DNA of 23,541 nt, taken from DASPOF01 sp035626155. GTDB taxonomy: Bacteria; Desulfobacterota; Binatia; Binatales; Binataceae. Below the pieces are notes generated by a model that saw nothing but the letters and a program-made list of their open reading frames with translations, had not been told where the DNA came from and searched no databases. The position numbers and the translations under genes are program-made. Below, one piece after another: positions 6,534 through 15,350 of this stretch; within the stretch, counting starts at the first letter, position 1; each line of letters begins with the position of its first letter. Location: assembly GCA_035626155.1 (NCBI GenBank), contig DASPOF010000148.1, positions 1-23,541 on the forward strand. Reading direction: 5' to 3'.

Positions 6534-7631
6534 ATGCCCGCCACCGCTGACAGCGCCCGACCGCGCCTTCGCCGCTGGCCGGGCCTCATCGAACATTACC
6601 GCCGCTTTCTCCCGGTTACGGATGCGACCCCGATCGTCACGCTCAACGAGGGCAACACTCCGCTCATCGATGCGCCGGCGCTCGCCGATCGGGTAGGGCC
6701 AAATATAAAGGTTTACTTTAAGTACGAGGGCGCCAACCCGACCGGTTCGTTCAAGGATCGCGGGATGACGCTGGCGATGTCCAAGGCGCTCGGCGAGGGC
6801 TCCCGCGCCGTCATTTGTGCATCGACGGGCAACACCGCAGCATCCGCCGCGGCGTATGCGGGACGCGCCGGGCTTAAGGCCTACGTTCTGATTCCCAAGG
6901 GCGCGGTTGCGCTCGGCAAGCTCTCTCAATCGGTTATGCACGGCGCACGCGTGGTCGAGGTGATCGGAAACTTCGACATCTGCTTGAAGGTCGTGCGCGA
7001 TCTCGCCGAGCGCGACCCGGTGCGGATTCGGCTGGTCAACAGCGTGAACCCGGATCGAATCGCCGGGCAGAAGACCGCGGCATTCGAAGTTTGCGACCAG
7101 CTCGGCGATGCGCCCACGCATCATTTTCTGCCCGTCGGCAATGCGGGCAACATCACCGCGTACTGGGCCGGCTACAAGGAATACAAGCAGGAGGGGCTTT
7201 CGGGGCGGTTGCCGAAGATGATGGGCTACCAGGCGGCGGAATCCGCGCCGATCGTGGTCGGCCATCCGATCGACGACCCGCACACCGTCGCGACCGCGAT
7301 CAAGATCGGGAATCCCGCAAGCTGGACGAGCGCGGTCAGGGCGCGCGATGAGTCCGGCGGCCTGATCGATGCGGTCACCGATGCGGAGATTCTGGCGGCC
7401 TACCGTCTCATCGCGGCGGGCGGCGTATTCGCCGAGCCTGCCTCGGCGGCATCGGTCGCAGGATTGCTCAAGTACGGCGCAACCGGCGGACTCAAGCCGG
7501 GTTCAGTTTGCGTCTGTACGCTGACGGGCCACGGGCTCAAGGATCCCGATACGGCGATGAAGAATCTGAGCAACCCGATCGTCGTCGAGCCCGAGATCGG
7601 GAAGATTATGAAGATTCTCGAACGCGATTGA
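6534..7631 (+). CDS. thrC: Threonine synthase
   Basis: Converts O-phospho-L-homoserine to L-threonine with release of phosphate. The 365-residue fold-type II PLP enzyme has the cofactor lysine K74 in NPTGSFKDRGM, the phosphate-anchoring GNTPL near residue 40, and CASTGNTAASAAAYAGRAG, typical of the short bacterial/archaeal ThrC class. ATG 6534 is 4 bp after the hom stop, with GAGGAG inside the end of hom, which suggests translational coupling. Its substrate requires a homoserine kinase. None of the classical GHMP (ThrB) or ThrB2 type is present in the window, but the next gene is the ApgM homologue proposed for that role. Confidence 0.95.
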   Translation: MPATADSARPRLRRWPGLIEHYRRFLPVTDATPIVTLNEGNTPLIDAPALADRVGPNIKVYFKYEGANPTGSFKDRGMTLAMSKALGEGSRAVICASTGNTAASAAAYAGRAGLKAYVLIPKGAVALGKLSQSVMHGARVVEVIGNFDICLKVVRDLAERDPVRIRLVNSVNPDRIAGQKTAAFEVCDQLGDAPTHHFLPVGNAGNITAYWAGYKEYKQEGLSGRLPKMMGYQAAESAPIVVGHPIDDPHTVATAIKIGNPASWTSAVRARDESGGLIDAVTDAEILAAYRLIAAGGVFAEPASAASVAGLLKYGATGGLKPGSVCVCTLTGHGLKDPDTAMKNLSNPIVVEPEIGKIMKILERD

Positions 7632-7677
7632 GCGGCGCGTTGCGGCGCGCCGTCGCATAGAGCGCGCGGACGACTCG

Positions 7678-8910
7678 ATGAAATACGTGATCATCCATGG
7701 CGACGGCATGGCCGACTGGCCGTGCGACGAACTCGGCGGCCGCACGCCGCTTGGGGCCGCGCGCATCCCGAACATGGACCTGCTCGCGACGCGCGGCACG
7801 CTTGGCCTGGTCGCGACGATTCCGCAGGGGATGCCGCCGGGCAGCGACGTCGGGACGATGACGATGATGGGATACGATCCGCGCCGTTATCATACCGGCC
7901 GCGCGCCGATCGAGGCGGCAAGCCAGGGCATCGAGCTCGGGACGCGCGACGTCGTGTTCCGTATGAACCTCGTGTCGCTGAGACCGTTGGAACGAGGCGG
8001 ACCGCTCGCGATGCACGATTTCACTTCCGGACATATCACGAGCGAAGAGGCGGCCCGGATCGTCGCCGACATCGGGCGCGATCTCGGCGGCAACGGTATC
8101 GAGTTCTTCAGTGGCGTGAGCTACCGGCACCTGATGGTCTGGCGCGACGGCATCGCGGCCACCCGCCTGACTCCGCCGCACGACATCACCGGCAAGCTGG
8201 TCGAGCCCTATCTGCCGCAGGGCGAGGGGGCCGGCCGTCTCTCCGATCTGATGAGCCAGGCCGCGGCGCTCCTGCGCGAGCATCCCGTGAACGTCGCCCG
8301 CCGGGAGAAGGGCGAGACCGAGGCGACATCCATTTGGTTCTGGGGACAGGGTACGCGCCCCGCGGTGCCGACGCTCAAGGAGCGTTTCGGGCTGGAAGGG
8401 TCGGTGATCTCGGCGGTGGACCTGGTGAACGGAATCGGGCGCCTGGCGGGGCTTGCGCTGATCAAAGTTCCCGGCGCAACCGGCTTTCTCGACACCGACT
8501 ACGCGGCCAAGGCGCGCTACGGTCTGGAGGCGCTCAAGCAGCGCGATTTCCTGCTCCTCCACATCGAGGCTCCCGATGAGGCGGGCCACATGGGGCGAGC
8601 GGATCTCAAGAAGGAGGCAATCGAGCGCATCGACGAGCTGATCGTGGGGCCGATGCTCGAGGGGCTTCGCGCGATGGGGCCGTTCGCGATCCTGCTCATG
8701 CCCGACCACGCGACACCGTCGAAGCTAAAGACCCACTCGCCCGAGCCCGTCCCGTTTGCGATGATGACATTGGACGCATTGAGCCGTGCGGGCGCTCCGG
8801 CGCGCCGGTACACGGAGTCGGATGCGGCCAGGACGGGAGTCGTGGTGACCGACGGATACCGCCTGATCGAGTCTCTGTTCGGCCGCAATCGCGAGTTGCT
8901 CCCAAGCTGA
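7678..8910 (+). CDS. apgM: Archaeal-type cofactor-independent phosphoglycerate mutase homologue, proposed homoserine kinase
   Basis: A 410-residue member of the alkaline-phosphatase-like metalloenzyme superfamily (COG3635, archaeal-type phosphoglycerate mutase). It has the metal-binding start VIIHGDGMADWP, the nucleophile region PPGSDVGTMTMMGYDP (S56), GRAPIEAASQGI, and near the C-terminus HIEAPDEAGHMG and LLMPDHATPS for the second metal site. Family knowledge: a bacterial subset of these proteins adjacent to hom and thrC is annotated as a proposed homoserine kinase (TIGR02535). Here it follows hom and thrC directly, 46 bp after thrC, and no other kinase gene is present. I therefore favour homoserine phosphorylation over glycolytic mutase activity, though the fold alone does not settle it. 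ATG start at 7678. Confidence 0.85.
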   Translation: MKYVIIHGDGMADWPCDELGGRTPLGAARIPNMDLLATRGTLGLVATIPQGMPPGSDVGTMTMMGYDPRRYHTGRAPIEAASQGIELGTRDVVFRMNLVSLRPLERGGPLAMHDFTSGHITSEEAARIVADIGRDLGGNGIEFFSGVSYRHLMVWRDGIAATRLTPPHDITGKLVEPYLPQGEGAGRLSDLMSQAAALLREHPVNVARREKGETEATSIWFWGQGTRPAVPTLKERFGLEGSVISAVDLVNGIGRLAGLALIKVPGATGFLDTDYAAKARYGLEALKQRDFLLLHIEAPDEAGHMGRADLKKEAIERIDELIVGPMLEGLRAMGPFAILLMPDHATPSKLKTHSPEPVPFAMMTLDALSRAGAPARRYTESDAARTGVVVTDGYRLIESLFGRNRELLPS

Positions 8911-8923
8911 AGCGGAGACGGCG

Positions 8924-9877
8924 ATGGAGAGGAATCTTGCTCTTGAAGTGGTTCGCGCGACCGAGGCCGCGGCGCTCGCATCCGCCCGTTTTATCGGAAA
9001 GGGCGACGAGCAGATGGCCGACCGTACCGCGTGCGACGCGATGCGCAAGACGCTCAACTCGATCGCGATGGACGGCAAGATCGTGATCGGCGAGGGCAGG
9101 CGCGATGAGACTGACGTTCTCTACGAGGAGGAGATCGTCGGCACCGGCCTGGGCCCGGAGGTCGATGTCGCCCTCGACGCGCTCGAAGGCTCGCTGATTT
9201 GCGCCACCGGCGGTCCCAATGCGCTCTCCTGCGTGGCGCTTGCCGAGCGGGGCAAAATCCTCCGCTGCCCGGACACGTACATGGACAAGATTGCCTGCGG
9301 GCCCGCCGGCCGCGGCGTGATCGATCTGGACCGCTCGCCGACCGACAACTTGAAGGCGCTTGCCGAGGCGAAGAGCGTGTATGTCGAGGACCTGCGCGTC
9401 GCGATCCTGGACCGGCCGCGCCACGAGAAGCTAATCGGGGAAGTGCGCCGCGCCGGGGCGGGAATCAAGCTGCTCAGCGCCGGCGACCTCTCCGCCGCGA
9501 TCGCGACCACCCGCCCTGAAAGCGAAATCGACATGCTGATCGGGACCGGCGGCGCGCATCAGGGGATGCTCGCGGCGGCGGCGATCCGCTCGGTGGGCGG
9601 CGAGATGCAGTGCCGGCTCGCCACCCGGAATGCGCAGGAGGCCGAGGAGTGTCTCGCGATGGGAATCCTCGACTTGACGCGCCGCTTCACGCTCGAGGAA
9701 CTCGCCGGCGACAACGTGATGTTCGCGGCAACCGGCGTGACCACCGGCGATTACCTGCGCGGCGTGCGGTTCTTCTCCGGCGGCGCGCTCACGAACAGCG
9801 TCGTGATGCGGTCGCAGACGCGCACGGTTCGTTTCATCGAGGCGATTCATCACTTCGATTTCAAGCCCGAGTACTGA
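8924..9877 (+). CDS. glpX: GlpX-type class II fructose-1,6-bisphosphatase homologue, divergent
   Basis: A 317-residue member of the GlpX family, normally a Mn2+-dependent fructose-1,6-bisphosphatase of gluconeogenesis. Numbering coincides with E. coli GlpX. D33, E57, D85, E88, Y119, RPR at 164-166, D188 and G210 are present. Several positions differ from the canonical enzyme: DALEGS replaces DPIEGT, A186 replaces the Asp of the DGD substrate motif, and Q213 (GAHQGM) replaces the metal-ligand Glu. GEGRRDE replaces GEGEIDE. These changes suggest altered substrate, altered metal use or weakened activity. ATG 8924 follows GGAGAC and lies 13 bp after apgM, so the gene is probably the last of the threonine operon. 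A sedoheptulose bisphosphatase or other sugar-phosphate role is possible. Confidence 0.85.
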   Translation: MERNLALEVVRATEAAALASARFIGKGDEQMADRTACDAMRKTLNSIAMDGKIVIGEGRRDETDVLYEEEIVGTGLGPEVDVALDALEGSLICATGGPNALSCVALAERGKILRCPDTYMDKIACGPAGRGVIDLDRSPTDNLKALAEAKSVYVEDLRVAILDRPRHEKLIGEVRRAGAGIKLLSAGDLSAAIATTRPESEIDMLIGTGGAHQGMLAAAAIRSVGGEMQCRLATRNAQEAEECLAMGILDLTRRFTLEELAGDNVMFAATGVTTGDYLRGVRFFSGGALTNSVVMRSQTRTVRFIEAIHHFDFKPEY

Positions 9878-9881
9878 GCGC

Positions 9882-9903
9882 GCGCAATCGGCCGCCGATT
9901 CGC
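9882..9903. terminator. Possible hairpin at the convergent end of the threonine operon
   Basis: AATCGGC and GCCGATT form a near-palindrome (9886-9900), with flanking GCG/CGC and one bulged base, just after the glpX stop. No T-tract follows. It is a weak candidate transcription-end structure between glpX and the convergent lipoprotein gene. Confidence 0.25.
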
Positions 9904-9930
9904 CCGCACGGTCGCGCGAGCGCCGCGGCG

Positions 9931-10404
9931 TCACATGTTGCGCAGCGCGTCGCAGGTGTCCGACTCCGCCTTGAATTCGCCGCGCGCGCATTTCTGGCGC
10001 GCCTCCTCGATCAGCACCGAGACGTCCCACTCGTGCGGCCAGGTCGCCTGATGCACGGCGTCGCAGGCTTGCGTATTCTTCGGCCCGCACCATGCCAGGA
10101 GCTCGGCGTAGAGAACCGCCAACTGCCGGCATACGTTCATGTCTCCGTTATCGCACTCCGGCGTGAGCACGTTGACCGAGAACGTCGATCGAATTACGAC
10201 CCCGCTGTCGCCGCGCGGCTGGATGACGGTCGAACACGCGGCCTGATTGCCTTTGGCGCAATTGTCGGCGGCGACCGCCCGGAGCTGCTCGGCGGTCCTC
10301 TCCGCGTGCGTCGAGCACGCGCCAAGCGCCATCGCCAATGCAAGCAGGGCCGCAGTGCCGGCGCATCGGCGCACGCTCACTCCTAAACGGCTGAGAATCG
10401 GCAT
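9931..10404 (-). CDS. Lipoprotein with Hcp/Sel1-like C-x7-C repeats
   Basis: A 157-residue predicted lipoprotein. A basic N-terminus and hydrophobic stretch (TAALLALAMALG) lead to the lipobox LGAC, with lipidation expected at C30. The mature part holds eight cysteines in four pairs: C49/C57, C84/C92 and C106/C114 spaced C-x7-C, and C139/C151 spaced C-x11-C. The segment CDNGDMNVCRQLAVLY closely resembles the disulfide-clamped helical repeats of Sel1-like Hcp proteins. I infer a periplasmic or outer-membrane-anchored helical repeat protein with disulfides. No catalytic motif is visible. ATG at 10404. It is divergent from the TrmO-family gene and convergent with glpX, so it is probably transcribed alone. 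Family assignment beyond the repeat pattern is uncertain. Confidence 0.72.
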   Translation of the reverse strand: MPILSRLGVSVRRCAGTAALLALAMALGACSTHAERTAEQLRAVAADNCAKGNQAACSTVIQPRGDSGVVIRSTFSVNVLTPECDNGDMNVCRQLAVLYAELLAWCGPKNTQACDAVHQATWPHEWDVSVLIEEARQKCARGEFKAESDTCDALRNM

Positions 10405-10485
10405 CCGCGCATTGTTCCGCGCTCAAGCGCTGCGGGCAAGCGGCGCCATCGCGGCGTGGTGCCTCAGTTTGAATTTCGGCATTTG

Positions 10486-10515
10486 TTGGTTCTTCTCCCC
10501 GGAACCGGCTAATCT
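10486..10515 (+). promoter_or_regulatory. Possible promoter of the TrmO-family gene
   Basis: TTGGTT (10486-10491) and TAATCT (10510-10515) are separated by 18 bases, giving a start near 10522 and a leader of about 60 bases ahead of ATG 10581. It is the best match in the divergent gap but only moderately close to consensus. Confidence 0.35.
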
Positions 10516-10580
10516 CGATACCCGCCCTTCTCTTTGTCGCACGACATCGGTCGGCACACCCAAGAACGAGGAGCAGATTG

Positions 10581-11042
10581 ATGAAATATACGATTGAAGC
10601 AATCGGATATGTTCGTGGTGGCAGGGCTGAGCCTATTGACGACAATTGGGGTCACAACCGCTCAATCATCGAGCTTGACCCGGCGTCCTTTACACCCGAT
10701 GCCTTCGCTGGACTTGATACCTTCAGTCACGTTGAGGTTGTTTTCCTTTTCGACAAGGTTGCGTCAGAGAAGATCGAGAATGGCGCTCGCCATCCGCGCG
10801 GACGGCAAGACTGGCCGCTGACGGGAATTTTCGCTCAACGCGGCAAAAACCGACCAAATCGGGTAGGAGTAACCGTGTGCAAAATCCTTGCAGTCGAAGG
10901 AATTCGGCTGAAGGTTGAAGGACTTGATGCGATCGATGGCACCCCAGTAATCGACATCAAACCAGTGATGCGTGAGTTCCTCCCTCGCGGGGAAGTTCGT
11001 CAGCCCAAATGGGTCTCGGAGTTGATGGAGGCATATTGGTAA
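10581..11042 (+). CDS. tsaA: TrmO/TsaA-family tRNA methyltransferase
   Basis: A 153-residue protein of the TsaA/YaeB (TrmO) family. In E. coli the enzyme N6-methylates the threonylcarbamoyladenosine at position 37 of tRNA-Thr using S-adenosylmethionine. Signatures seen are IGYVRGGR at the N-terminus, FSHVEVVFLFDK (49-59), GIFAQRGKNRPNRVGV (82-97, S-adenosylmethionine-binding region) and DGTPVIDIKPV (119-129). The protein is shorter than E. coli TrmO and consists essentially of the core domain, so the true substrate could differ. ATG 10581 has GAGGAG seven bases upstream; a TTG three bases earlier is less likely. The gene looks less GC-rich than its neighbours and uses more A/T-ending codons, hinting at separate ancestry. 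It stands alone between a divergent lipoprotein gene and the acyl-CoA operon. Confidence 0.85.
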   Translation: MKYTIEAIGYVRGGRAEPIDDNWGHNRSIIELDPASFTPDAFAGLDTFSHVEVVFLFDKVASEKIENGARHPRGRQDWPLTGIFAQRGKNRPNRVGVTVCKILAVEGIRLKVEGLDAIDGTPVIDIKPVMREFLPRGEVRQPKWVSELMEAYW

Positions 11043-11145
11043 GACGCACGATTATAATAACGGTTGGCCTTCTGCCATATTTCTACGGTCTAAAGCCCTC
11101 CGTTGCCAAATCATTCCAAAGGCAAAATCCAAACTGAGACACTAC

Positions 11146-11170
11146 CCATCGCGGGTATCCCGCGCGATGG
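11146..11170. promoter_or_regulatory. Inverted repeat upstream of the acyl-CoA operon
   Basis: CCATCGCGGG (11146-11155) and CCCGCGCGATGG (11159-11170) form an imperfect inverted repeat with a two-base asymmetry around a three-base centre. It lies about 80 bp before the first gene of the acyl-CoA operon, where a TetR- or GntR-type fatty-acid regulator could bind. Family of the regulator is unknown and no regulator gene lies in the window. Confidence 0.3.
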
Positions 11171-11251
11171 AATCGGCCGGGCGTGCTGATATAGATGGAC
11201 CGAGGATGCGGCTGCGAGCGGGCGCATCCGCCGGAGGGAGGAAGTCGCCCG

Positions 11252-12031
11252 ATGGAACTCAAGCACGTCGTTTTTGAAAAAGCGGAAATCGCAGCCCTCA
11301 CGATTAATCGGCCGGGCGCGCTCAATGCGCTCAATCGCGAGGTGCTCGAGGACCTCGCGCGCGTCATCCGCGACGTCCGCCACGATCCCTCGGTCCGCGT
11401 CCTGATTGTGACCGGCGCGGGCGATCGGGCGTTCGTCGCGGGAGCGGATATCGCCGCGATGACGCAGATGTCGGCGGCCGAGGGGCTGGAGTTCTCCCGC
11501 CTGGGCCATCGCGTGATGGACACCATCGAGGATCTTCCGATTCCGGTAATCGCCGCGGTCAATGGCTTTGCACTCGGCGGCGGCACTGAACTCGCGCTCG
11601 CATGCGATCTGATTGTCGCGAGCGAAAAGGCGCGCTTCGGTCAGCCCGAAATCAACCTCGGTCTCATCCCCGGTTTCGGCGCAACCCAGCGCCTGCCGCA
11701 TCGCATCGGGCAGGCCAAGGCGCGCGAACTCATCATGACCGGCGAGATGATCGATGCGCCGACCGCGCTTTCGCTCGGGCTCGTCAGCCAGGTTGTGCCG
11801 CACGATAAATTGATGGAGTCGGCGCGCACACTCGCGCAGAAGCTTGCGAGCAAATCCGGCTTCGCATTGCGCCAGGCAAAGGCCGCGCTCGGCGCATCGT
11901 CCACGATGGACGAGGCCGCCGGCCTGCGCTTCGAGCAGGAGGCGTTCGGCGTCGTATTCGCCAGCGCCGACCGCATCGAGGGCACGGCCGCGTTTGTCGC
12001 GAAGCGCCCGCCCAAGTGGCAGCACCGGTAG
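11252..12031 (+). CDS. Enoyl-CoA hydratase (crotonase family)
   Basis: Adds water to 2-enoyl-CoA, for example crotonyl-CoA to 3-hydroxybutyryl-CoA. The 259-residue length is standard for monofunctional crotonases. Both catalytic glutamates are present: E113 in GGGTELALACD and E133 in GQPEINLGLIPG. The oxyanion-hole segments AFVAGADI (from residue 60) and FALGGG (106-111) are intact. I start at ATG 11252 because a strong Shine-Dalgarno (GGGAGGA) lies about 9 bases upstream and the N-terminus then matches the family. An upstream in-frame ATG at 11195 would add 19 residues of unrelated sequence. It is the first gene of a five-gene operon with two acyl-CoA dehydrogenases and a B12-dependent mutase, consistent with the hydration step after dehydrogenation. 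Confidence 0.93.
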   Translation: MELKHVVFEKAEIAALTINRPGALNALNREVLEDLARVIRDVRHDPSVRVLIVTGAGDRAFVAGADIAAMTQMSAAEGLEFSRLGHRVMDTIEDLPIPVIAAVNGFALGGGTELALACDLIVASEKARFGQPEINLGLIPGFGATQRLPHRIGQAKARELIMTGEMIDAPTALSLGLVSQVVPHDKLMESARTLAQKLASKSGFALRQAKAALGASSTMDEAAGLRFEQEAFGVVFASADRIEGTAAFVAKRPPKWQHR

Positions 12032-12135
12032 CGCTAAATCGCTCATAAATATCGTCGCGCTCCGAGTGGCGCCTCCTGGCGACCCGCCGCGCGGTTCTAT
12101 CGACCCCGCGCCGATGGTGGGCTAAAAGATGAAGC

Positions 12136-13284
12136 GTGGACCTCGAACTGACTGACGCCGAGCGCGGCGCTCGCGACACGGCTTGCCGCTTCGCCAAAGA
12201 GAAGCTCGAGCAGCTCGGCGTCGAAACCGACCGCACGCATCGCTTCCCCGCCGAGGCGATCGGCGAACTGTCGCGCCTCGGGATGCTGGGTACGTTCATC
12301 CCCGAACGATACGGGGGCGCGGGGCTGGACCAGGTTGCCTATGCACTGGTGATCGAGGAGATCGCGGTCGCGTGCGCAGCGACGGCGACGATCGTCTCCG
12401 CGCACTGCTCGCTCGGCTCGTGGCCGATTCTCGGACTCGGCACCGATCGGCAAAAGGAGCGATTCCTGCCGAAGATGGCGCGAGGCGATTGGCTCGGCTG
12501 CTTCGCCCTGACGGAGGCACAGGCGGGTTCCGATGCCGCGGGCCAGAAGACCCGTGCCGTGCGCGACGGCGACTGGTACGTGATCAACGGAAGCAAGAGC
12601 TTCATCACCAACGCGCCGCAAGCGAAAGTCGCGATCGTGTTCGCGATGACCGCGCTGGACAAGGAGCATCGCGGAATCAGCGCGTTCGCGGTGGAGACCG
12701 ATACGCCCGGATGGCAGGTCATCCGGGTCGAGGACAAGATGGGAATCCACGGCGCGCATTCGGCGCAGTTGAGCTTCACCGACATGCGCGTGCCGCGCGA
12801 GAACCTGCTGGCCTGCGAGGGCGAAGGATTCAAGGTCGCGATGAAGACGCTCGACGGCGGGCGGATTGGAATCGCCGCGCAGGCGGTCGGGATCGCGCGG
12901 GCGGCTCTGGAGGCATCGCTGAAGTACTCGCAGGAACGGCGGACCTTCGGCCGGCCCATCGCCGACCATCAGGCCATCCAGTGGAAGCTCGCCGATATGG
13001 CGGTCGATGTCGATGCGGCGCGCCTGCTCACGCATCGCGCGGCATCGCTCAAGGATGCGGGACTTCCGTGCACGAAAGAGTCGGCGATGGCGAAGCTGTT
13101 CGCTGCGGAGGCTGCGATGAAGGCGGCGATCGAGGCGGTCCAGATTCACGGCGGCTACGGCTACACCAAAGAGTTCAAGGTCGAGCGCTATTTCCGCGAC
13201 GCCAAGATCACCGAGATTTACGAGGGCACCTCGGAGATTCAACGGCTCGTGATTGCAAGCCAGGTGTTGCGCGCTTCGGCGTGA
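12136..13284 (+). CDS. Acyl-CoA dehydrogenase, short-chain (butyryl-CoA type)
   Basis: FAD-dependent alpha,beta-dehydrogenation of a short acyl-CoA, passing electrons to electron-transfer flavoprotein. The 382-residue protein has the full family architecture: LTEAQAGSDAAGQKT (flavin/substrate region near residue 130), VINGSKSFITNA, RRTFGRPIADHQAIQWKLAD, QIHGGYGYTKEFKVERYFRD and the catalytic base E363 in EIYEGTSEIQR. It resembles butyryl-CoA dehydrogenases. The start is GTG at 12136; a nearby ATG (12129) is out of frame. It lies 104 bp after the crotonase and ends 7 bp before the mutase large subunit. In this setting n-butyryl-CoA, the product of the mutase, is a likely substrate. Confidence 0.93.
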   Translation: MDLELTDAERGARDTACRFAKEKLEQLGVETDRTHRFPAEAIGELSRLGMLGTFIPERYGGAGLDQVAYALVIEEIAVACAATATIVSAHCSLGSWPILGLGTDRQKERFLPKMARGDWLGCFALTEAQAGSDAAGQKTRAVRDGDWYVINGSKSFITNAPQAKVAIVFAMTALDKEHRGISAFAVETDTPGWQVIRVEDKMGIHGAHSAQLSFTDMRVPRENLLACEGEGFKVAMKTLDGGRIGIAAQAVGIARAALEASLKYSQERRTFGRPIADHQAIQWKLADMAVDVDAARLLTHRAASLKDAGLPCTKESAMAKLFAAEAAMKAAIEAVQIHGGYGYTKEFKVERYFRDAKITEIYEGTSEIQRLVIASQVLRASA

Positions 13285-13291
13285 GGGTCAC

Positions 13292-14926
<1,635 letters not shown>

Positions 14927-14929
14927 CGC

Positions 14930-15334
14930 ATGGCCGACAAGAGACTCAGAATTCTGGTCGCGAAACCCGGACTCGACGGACATGACCGCGGCGCGAAAAT
15001 CATCGCGCGCGCCCTGCGCGACAGCGGCTTCGAGGTGGTCTATACGGGGCTCCATCAGACGCCCGAGATGATCGCGGAGGCCGCAGTGCAGGAGGACGTC
15101 GATGCGGTCGGGCTGTCGATTCTCTCGGGCGCGCACATGACGCTGTTCCCCGAGGTGGTCCGCCTTCTGCGCGAGCGCGGCGGCGAGGACATCGTGGTCT
15201 TCGGCGGCGGGATCATCCCCGATGACGACGCGAAAAAACTCAAGCAGATCGGCGTGAAGGAAATCTTCACGCCCGGCGCATCCACCGAGGACATCGTCAA
15301 ATGGGTGCGCGAGAACGTGCAACCACGCGCGTAG
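14930..15334 (+). CDS. icmB: Cobalamin-binding small subunit of acyl-CoA mutase
   Basis: A 134-residue B12-binding domain that supplies adenosylcobalamin to the separate large subunit. The base-off/His-on motif is present as DGHDRG (in KPGLDGHDRGAK), followed by the loop LSILSGAH and the glycine-rich FGGGIIPDDD that cradles the nucleotide tail. Length is standard for stand-alone mutase small subunits. ATG 14930 is 3 bp after the large-subunit stop, so the two are almost certainly translated together in fixed ratio. No MeaB-type GTPase chaperone gene for the mutase is seen in this window. Confidence 0.93.
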   Translation: MADKRLRILVAKPGLDGHDRGAKIIARALRDSGFEVVYTGLHQTPEMIAEAAVQEDVDAVGLSILSGAHMTLFPEVVRLLRERGGEDIVVFGGGIIPDDDAKKLKQIGVKEIFTPGASTEDIVKWVRENVQPRA

Positions 15335-15350
15335 CATCGAGCGCAACTGC

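Noticed and set aside
12097..13242. A 381-codon minus-strand frame, and a similar plus-strand alternative frame at 12183-13295
   Set aside because: Both are shadows of the acyl-CoA dehydrogenase at 12136-13284, which has a complete set of family motifs.
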